DNA from: Verrucomicrobiaceae bacterium
GTDB taxonomy: Bacteria > Verrucomicrobiota > Verrucomicrobiia > Verrucomicrobiales > Akkermansiaceae
Direction of reading: 5' to 3'
NCBI GenBank assembly: GCA_027491155.1
Contig: JAIXWR010000042.1
Coordinates: forward strand, 62,001-126,000
DNA: 64,000 nucleotides
Both the position numbers and the translations under genes were made by a program. The notes beneath the pieces are model-generated. The model did no database searches. It saw only the letters and a list, made by a program, of their open reading frames with translations, and had not been told where the DNA came from. Below, one piece after another: positions 58,877-64,000 of this stretch; position 1 is the stretch's first letter; each line of letters starts with the position of its first letter.

Positions 58877-59563
58877 TCACTTGCCGGGAGAAAGCGGCGG
58901 GTCACCATCCCAGCGGTAGCCGACCCCGCGGACCGCTTGGAGGGGTTCTCCCGCAACCTTGAGCTTTTGCCGCAGCGTCTTGACGGCGCGGTCGACGCTC
59001 CGCTCGGTGACGAAAAGTCCGGGGCCCCAAACCTCGCGGAGGAGCCGCTGCCGCGAATGGGCGCGGCCGCCGTTCCGGACAAAATAGGCGAGCAGATCGA
59101 ATTCCTTCGGCGTGAGTTCGGCACCGAGGCCATCGATGCGGCGGGCCTCGAAGTCCAGGACGAGGCCGCCGCCGAGCGGGTGGCGCGCTTCGCGCGGCCT
59201 GACGCGCTCCAGCATGCGCCGCACCCGCGCGATGAGTTCGGCCAGCGCGAAGGGCTTCACCACGTAGTCGTCGGCGCCGAGATCGAGGCCGCGCACCACG
59301 TCCTCGGTCTGGCCGCGCGCCGTGAGCATCAGGATCGGGGTCTCGATCTTCTCCAAGCGGATGCTACGACAGATCTCGTAGCCGTTGACGCCGGGCAGCA
59401 TGACGTCGAGCAGGATGAGGTCGGCCTGCCAGCCGAGGGCGAGTTCGAGGCCCTGGTTCCCGTCGGCGGCATCGCGCACCTCCCAGCCTTGGGCCAGCAG
59501 GTTGTCCCGCAGGCCCAGGCGCAGGTCGGCGTCGTCCTCGATGAGCAGGATGCGCGCACTCAT
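58877..59563 (-). CDS. OmpR-family response regulator
   Basis: The 228-residue protein starts at 59563 (MSARILLIEDDADLR) and overlaps the kinase stop by ATGA. The receiver domain has the phospho-acceptor Asp53 (LILLDVMLPG) and Lys in DYVVKPFALAE. The output domain is a winged helix (LTPKEFDLLAYFVRNGGRAH, RSVDRAVKTLRQKL). It acts with the kinase encoded immediately upstream. Its targets are unknown; the exported protein and sigma factor gene cluster upstream may be linked. Confidence 0.94.
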   Translation of the reverse strand: MSARILLIEDDADLRLGLRDNLLAQGWEVRDAADGNQGLELALGWQADLILLDVMLPGVNGYEICRSIRLEKIETPILMLTARGQTEDVVRGLDLGADDYVVKPFALAELIARVRRMLERVRPREARHPLGGGLVLDFEARRIDGLGAELTPKEFDLLAYFVRNGGRAHSRQRLLREVWGPGLFVTERSVDRAVKTLRQKLKVAGEPLQAVRGVGYRWDGDPPLSPGK

Positions 59564-61137
59564 GGGTCGCATTCCGGAAGGATCACGCGAAAGGTCGAGC
59601 CCCGTCCAGCCTCGCTTTCGAGTTCGACCCGGCCGCCGTGGGCTTCCACCAGCCGGGCGACGATGGTGAGCCCCAGCCCGAGGCCGTCGACCTGGCGGTC
59701 GAGGCCGCTCTCGGCCCGCCAGAACTGCCGGAAGGCCTTGCGCTGCTGGCCGGGATCGAAACCGATGCCGCGGTCCTCCACCTCGAGTTCGAGCCGGTCG
59801 CCGTTGCGGCAGGCGCGGATCGCGATCCACTTCGGTCCGCGGGTGTATTTCCAGGCGTTTTCGAGCAGGTTCCCCAGGATGGATGCCATCGCGCCGCGGT
59901 CGACCAAGGCCTTCAAGTCATCCGCGATTTCCACGTGGCACTCGTCGAAAGGCTGCTCGCGGGATTGCAAGATCTCGTTCACCAGTTCCAGCACGGGCGT
60001 TTCGCTTCGGTCGATGCGGAGCACGCCCCGGTCGAGGCGGGAGAAGGTCAGGAATTGCTCGGCGAGGGAACCAAGGCGCTGGTTCGATCCGAGGATGCGC
60101 CGGAGGTAGTCCTTCCGCTTCTCCGGATCCTGCCCGATGCCGCCGAGCAGGCTTTCGATGAGCAGGCGCTGTCCCGCGAGCGGGGTTCGCAATTCGTGGG
60201 CGAAGGAAGCGGAGAGGTCGGTGCGAAGGCGGGCGATCCTGCGGTCGCGCCACCCGGACCAGAGCGCTCCTGCGACGGCGGCGGCGAAGAGCAAACCGCT
60301 GCCCAAGCCGACCCGGCGGACCAACGCGGTGCTGGTCGTGAACGCGGTGTTGCCGAGGTCGGTGCCGACGGGTTTCGCCCGGACGGACGAGGGCCATGGG
60401 GTGAAACGCTGGCCGTTTTCCCCGAGGGTCACGCCGACCCCCGCCTGTTCGAAGCGCTCCATGAGCTGTCGCTCGCTCCACCACAGCGTCGCCGTTTCGA
60501 TGGGTTTGCCGACGCCGCCCGCGGGCAAGCCGCCGGCGGCCCGTGCGGCCTCGGCGGTGGCGAGGTCGGCCAGCACGGGGTCCGGCCCGCTTTCGAGGAA
60601 GCGCTCGATCGAGCGGTGGCGGAACGAGGCCTTCATCGGGGGACCTGCCGCCCCGAGCAGGCGGTCCCGCAGCGCGGCCCGCACCGGGGCCTCGTCGAGC
60701 CGCCCGAGCAAGGCTGAAACCACCGGGTCGCGGCCGCTTTCGTCGCTGCCCCAGTGGATTTCGCCCGACACGAGGGTCGCCGCGTCGGGCACCACGCCTT
60801 CGACCGCGGTGAAGGGCTCCTCCGGCAGCAGGCAGGCGCTGACGAGGCCCTGTTCCATCAGAGGTGCGACCTTGGCCGGATCCGGCGGGTCTCCCAGCGC
60901 GCGGGCGGCTTCACCGAGATCTCGGACAAGACCCGCCTCGACCGTCTTGAGGGCCCGTTCGAAGCGGCTCAGCGCCTCGCTTTCCAAGCGGCGGGAGAGC
61001 GCTTCGCGCTCGTTGGCCAGGGTCCGCTGCATCAGCCACCACCAACCGCCGAAGCCGGCGGCGAGCAGCAGCAGGATTGCCAGCCGGACCACCCACGGGT
61101 GATCCGGCCTGGTGTGACTTGGCGAGAACAGGGACAT
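59560..61137 (-). CDS. Membrane sensor histidine kinase
   Basis: The ATG at 61137 gives 525 residues; a TTG at 61146 is the only earlier option. Two TM helices (LAILLLLAAGFGGWWWL and GSGLLFAAAVAGALWSG) enclose a periplasmic region of about 250 residues of unknown fold. The cytoplasmic part has the H-box SFAHELRTPLAGQ with His314, N-box NLLENAWKYTRG, G1 VEDRGIGFDPG and G2 GLGLGLTIVARL. It phosphorylates the downstream regulator. Confidence 0.94.
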   Translation of the reverse strand: MSLFSPSHTRPDHPWVVRLAILLLLAAGFGGWWWLMQRTLANEREALSRRLESEALSRFERALKTVEAGLVRDLGEAARALGDPPDPAKVAPLMEQGLVSACLLPEEPFTAVEGVVPDAATLVSGEIHWGSDESGRDPVVSALLGRLDEAPVRAALRDRLLGAAGPPMKASFRHRSIERFLESGPDPVLADLATAEAARAAGGLPAGGVGKPIETATLWWSERQLMERFEQAGVGVTLGENGQRFTPWPSSVRAKPVGTDLGNTAFTTSTALVRRVGLGSGLLFAAAVAGALWSGWRDRRIARLRTDLSASFAHELRTPLAGQRLLIESLLGGIGQDPEKRKDYLRRILGSNQRLGSLAEQFLTFSRLDRGVLRIDRSETPVLELVNEILQSREQPFDECHVEIADDLKALVDRGAMASILGNLLENAWKYTRGPKWIAIRACRNGDRLELEVEDRGIGFDPGQQRKAFRQFWRAESGLDRQVDGLGLGLTIVARLVEAHGGRVELESEAGRGSTFRVILPECDP

Positions 61138-61142
61138 CGGGC

Positions 61143-62630
61143 TCAAAAGCTCAGGTAGATCTCTACGAGCAGTTTCTCAGCCTTGGCACCCGCTCCCAAC
61201 TCGTGCTCGAAGCCGCCCAGAATCATCCCGTCCTTCCCATGGCCCAGCAGCGTGGTGAATTCGGATTTCTGCCCGCCACGTTCGATCCGGTAGCGGCTGG
61301 TCAGGCTGAACTTGCCGCCGGCATTCGACAGCTGGCGCGCGTCCACGATCTCATCGATCACGGTGCCCGGTTTCTCCACGACCTTCAACAGGACTTTCGT
61401 GGCTTCCGGTGAAAGCCATTCCTGCTCAATCGCTGCGCGTTCCTCCGGAGCAAGCGGAAGATACTCGATTATACCCGCCCGGACGCGCAGCTGAGTGTCG
61501 TAAATCCTCACCCGCTTGCCCTCCGGCTTGGCATCCGCTCCGGCTTCATCGGAATCATCGAAGGCCACCAGCCCGCGGGGCACGGTGAAGGAAAGGCTAC
61601 CGGGCTTGCCGGCTTCGGGGAAGCGGTAGGATTCATCGGGCTTCCAGCCGTCTCGCACCGACAGCAGGGTGGCGGTCATCGGTCCCATTTCGAGTTTGAC
61701 GAGTTTCCGTCGGCCCTCGGTTTCGACCCAATACGTCTCACCTGCCGGAATCGCGTCGGAGCTGACCCGATAGCCAATGCAATCGAACTTGCCCGCGGGA
61801 GTCTCGATCTTCGAGGGATCGGTCGCCGTGACGGTATAGGTCACCTTCTCCGCCGGGTTGCGGGCAGAGATCATCGGAAGGGTGGAGGACGTGCCGGGAG
61901 CCAGATCGAGGACGCGCACGAGATCGGCCACCTGCATGAAATGATAAACGGGAGCACCTTCCCCTTGCGGCGGAAACGAGGCGATGGGTCGGTCCACTCC
62001 CTTGTTGCGCAGGACCACCTCGCCGGATTTCCCCGTGTTGAGGGTATGGTTGCCGTGAGGCATCGAATGGAACAACCCACTGATGGGGCGATAATCCGTC
62101 CCATTGAACGTGTAGGTGGAGATGTCGAACTCGCTGAACGACCAGGCGGACCAGACGCGATCGTCCGCTTCGCCACCCGCGGCGATCAGCGAAGCGAACC
62201 GGCCGGCGTCCATCGCTTCGCCCTCGTGCTCGACCGTCGCGCCGTAGGTCAGGAGTTCGCCGCCGGCCCATGGGGCATCGCGGAAAACCGCGGGCCGCGC
62301 GGGGAGCAGCGTCCCGGCTCGGACCACCCATTCGTTCTCGGCCGGCCAGCCGTCGCGGAGCTTGGTCACGCAGCGCAAGGCCGCCGCCTCGTCTCCGAGC
62401 GCGAGGTGGCACTTCGCCAGGTGATACCATGCCTCTGCGGCAAGGCGGTTCGAGTCTTCTCCCTGGCGGATGACCGCCTCGAAATGCGGGATCGCCTTGC
62501 CGACCGTCGCTTCGGCCGCCATGAGTTCGACGCCGCGCTCGAGCTCCGATGCGGCGGTGGGTGCGGCGATGCCGGGGACGCTCGAGAGAACGAAGCCGGC
62601 ACCGATGCTGAGCAATGTATTCCTATTCAT
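61143..62630 (-). CDS. Exported protein with short TPR region and beta-rich domain
   Basis: The 495-residue protein begins at 62630 with a signal peptide (LLSIGAGFVLSSVPGIAAP). TPR-like helices follow (AEAWYHLAKCHLALGDEAAA), then a long beta-rich part with KVTYTVTATDPSKIETPAGK and FDCIGYRVSSDAIPAGETYW resembling DUF3108-type periplasmic domains. The stop lies 5 nt before the kinase start, so it may be co-transcribed with the two-component system. The molecular role is unknown. Confidence 0.75.
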   Translation of the reverse strand: MNRNTLLSIGAGFVLSSVPGIAAPTAASELERGVELMAAEATVGKAIPHFEAVIRQGEDSNRLAAEAWYHLAKCHLALGDEAAALRCVTKLRDGWPAENEWVVRAGTLLPARPAVFRDAPWAGGELLTYGATVEHEGEAMDAGRFASLIAAGGEADDRVWSAWSFSEFDISTYTFNGTDYRPISGLFHSMPHGNHTLNTGKSGEVVLRNKGVDRPIASFPPQGEGAPVYHFMQVADLVRVLDLAPGTSSTLPMISARNPAEKVTYTVTATDPSKIETPAGKFDCIGYRVSSDAIPAGETYWVETEGRRKLVKLEMGPMTATLLSVRDGWKPDESYRFPEAGKPGSLSFTVPRGLVAFDDSDEAGADAKPEGKRVRIYDTQLRVRAGIIEYLPLAPEERAAIEQEWLSPEATKVLLKVVEKPGTVIDEIVDARQLSNAGGKFSLTSRYRIERGGQKSEFTTLLGHGKDGMILGGFEHELGAGAKAEKLLVEIYLSF

Positions 62631-62695
62631 AACGGGGCGACGATGCCTGGAAATTGTGACCGATTGATGACCTCGAGGCGACCATTCGGTGACCT

Positions 62696-63439
62696 TCAGC
62701 GGAACCTCAAGACCTCGATGAGGTAGCGGAGTTCCCCGGCGATCTCCTCCTCGCTGCCAACCGTGTCGGCGATTTCCTGGCGGATCGCATCGCCGAATTT
62801 CTGCCGCAGGCGGTGGATGGCGACTTTGACCGCGCCGCCGGTCATGCCGAGTTGCGCTGCGGCGTCGGCTTGGGTGAGACCCTCGGGGTCGCCCATGAGC
62901 CAGGGTTTCAGGAGATCGAACTGCCCGTCTTTTCCCGAGCCGGCGAATGATTCCCTCACCCGCTGCAGCCCTCGCTCCATCACCGCGAGCGCCCAGTGAC
63001 GGTCGAACCAGGCGTCGTCCGCCGCCGCCCCGGGATCGGCCACCTGCAAGCCGGGAGACGTTTCGGAACCGCCGCTGTCGATCGACTCCACAAGGAGGCC
63101 GCCGCCGCGCTTTTCGCGGTTCGCATCGCGCCGGTGATTGGCGAGGAAGTGCTTGAGGGAACCGAGCAGGTAGGAGCGGAAGCGGCCCTTGGCGGGATCG
63201 GCCTCGCCAATGCCGGGGCCCGCGAGCACCTTGGCAAAGAAGGCTTGGGTGAGTTCCCGGGCTTCGTCCTCGCCGCGGCCCTCGCGGCGCAGGAATTGGA
63301 AGACCGGGTTCCAATAGGCCTCGCAGAGATCCCCGAGCGCGGCGCGGGCCTCCGGCGATTCACCCCTCGCCCGGCTGACCAGTGTCCAGCGTGTGGTGAA
63401 GAAAACCGGAGCCGCGCGGGGTGAGGAAGGAGAAGTCAT
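62696..63439 (-). CDS. ECF-type RNA polymerase sigma factor
   Basis: The 247-residue protein has a region-2-like part (LGDLCEAYWNPVFQFLRREG, ELTQAFFAKVL, KGRFRSYLLGSLKHFLANHR) and a region-4 HTH (LTQADAAAQLGMTGGAVKVA, IHRLRQKFGDAIRQEIADTV). The insertion between them and the RWTLVSRARG start are typical of Verrucomicrobiota/Planctomycetes ECF sigmas. No anti-sigma partner is visible beside it within the window. Confidence 0.9.
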   Translation of the reverse strand: MTSPSSPRAAPVFFTTRWTLVSRARGESPEARAALGDLCEAYWNPVFQFLRREGRGEDEARELTQAFFAKVLAGPGIGEADPAKGRFRSYLLGSLKHFLANHRRDANREKRGGGLLVESIDSGGSETSPGLQVADPGAAADDAWFDRHWALAVMERGLQRVRESFAGSGKDGQFDLLKPWLMGDPEGLTQADAAAQLGMTGGAVKVAIHRLRQKFGDAIRQEIADTVGSEEEIAGELRYLIEVLRFR

Positions 63440-63450
63440 GAGTGGGAAGG

Positions 63451-64000
63451 CTACTCGCTTTCCGAGGAATCGCGGGTCACGAAAAGGGTGAGGGTGCCGG
63501 AGCGGGACGGCGTGCCGTCTTCGTTCAAGGTGGCGATCACGTATCTCTGGTGTCCCGTTGCGGCGGGATCAATCTTCGACTCATATTCGGCATCGAATAC
63601 CCACCCCTCTAGGTCAAGGTTGCTGTGGAGGGAGCCGCCTTTCGGAGCGATCCATTGGACGACCAATTCCTGGATCCCTCCCGGAGGGCCGCTGACAGTC
63701 TTGAGTTGCGTTCCCAACTCGAGAACGGCCGGTCTTTCCAAGGGACCGGACAGCTCCGTTTCCCAGATCGTCTCCGGGGCATCATGGTTCATCTGCAGTT
63801 CCAATTGGAGTTGGAGCCGCTCCCCGGCCGGCAGGCTGAACGGCACGCTGATCTCGGGTTTGCGGAGCCGCCACTCGCGCATCCGTCCGTCGGATGTGGG
63901 ATTTGACTCCGAGATTTCCACCATCGTCGGGATTTCCATCTCCAGGTAGCTACGGGCGTAATCGTCTTGTTCCTGCGACCCGCCAGAAAGCCGGCCGATC
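63451..64000 (-). CDS. Protein of unknown function, N-terminus beyond window edge
   Basis: The frame is open from the right edge (reading IGRLSGGSQEQDDYARSYLE just upstream of an internal Met at 63939) to the stop at 63451, so the true N-terminus lies outside. The visible part is beta-rich (VPFSLPAGERLQLQLELQMN, YVIATLNEDGTPSRSGTLTL) with an acidic end and no membrane segment. I do not recognise it. It precedes the sigma factor gene by 11 nt on the same strand. Confidence 0.65.
   Translation of the reverse strand, partial: IGRLSGGSQEQDDYARSYLEMEIPTMVEISESNPTSDGRMREWRLRKPEISVPFSLPAGERLQLQLELQMNHDAPETIWETELSGPLERPAVLELGTQLKTVSGPPGGIQELVVQWIAPKGGSLHSNLDLEGWVFDAEYESKIDPAATGHQRYVIATLNEDGTPSRSGTLTLFVTRDSSESE

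Noticed and set aside
1-64000. CRISPR arrays, tRNA or rRNA genes, transposases, phage structural genes
   Set aside because: None could be recognised on reading. The only tandem array is the four-copy octamer at 36724, which is not CRISPR-like.

Overview
The window looks like chromosomal DNA from a GC-rich Gram-negative bacterium of the Verrucomicrobiota, most like the Luteolibacter/Haloferula group. This is an inference. It rests on the style of the ECF sigma factor, a DUF4062-type protein, a PocR-AraC regulator, weak Shine-Dalgarno signals, and intergenic inverted repeats of a kind I associate with that phylum. There is no rRNA or tRNA gene, CRISPR array or transposase that I can see.

Positions 1 to about 36,700 form a metal-resistance region. 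It holds three RND heavy-metal efflux systems. The first (3237-9992, +) is Cus-like: an ATP-synthase-epsilon-like protein, an outer-membrane factor, an adaptor with a metal-binding domain, and an extended CusA-type pump. A LOG-family protein, a GH57 enzyme (both with Cys-rich ends) and a Ca2+-type P-ATPase follow. The second (24863 down to 18655, -) and third (25070 to 31772, +) are divergent CzcCBA sets. Each ends in a paralogous periplasmic metal-binding protein, and each begins with a small Cys-rich secreted protein. The third continues into a HAMP membrane protein, a methyltransferase, a Zn/Cd-type P1B ATPase and a small membrane protein. Two near-identical small lipoproteins bracket the Cus block. 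A 38-nt bipartite motif occurs three times (1913, 3030, 15553), upstream of the secreted Cys-rich protein, the Cus operon and the second lipoprotein. It is a good candidate operator for the PocR-AraC regulator encoded between two of the copies. A DUF4062/ORF6C-like protein at 16237 is a possible defence or stress effector.

Positions 35,574-38,174 look like the boundary of this region. A complete ABC-2 permease gene (+) faces a 60-nt remnant of a homologous permease (-). The remnant lies downstream of an ABC ATPase and a VapBC toxin-antitoxin pair and is cut off next to a small XRE regulator.

From 38,335 to the end the content is housekeeping-like. It includes fusA; a probable c-di-AMP (ydaO-type) riboswitch before an SPFH-domain gene; a HI0933-type flavoprotein; a trypsin-like protease overlapping an OvoA-C-terminal-like methyltransferase and a cupin; an M29-like peptidase; a bifunctional-nuclease domain protein; and dinB. 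Further on come a gamma carbonic anhydrase-like protein, a rhomboid protease, vsr, a secreted intradiol dioxygenase, an SNase-HhH protein, a CDF transporter, a TPR protein, recO, a YhaM-like HD nuclease, a two-component system, an ECF sigma factor and a gene cut by the right edge.
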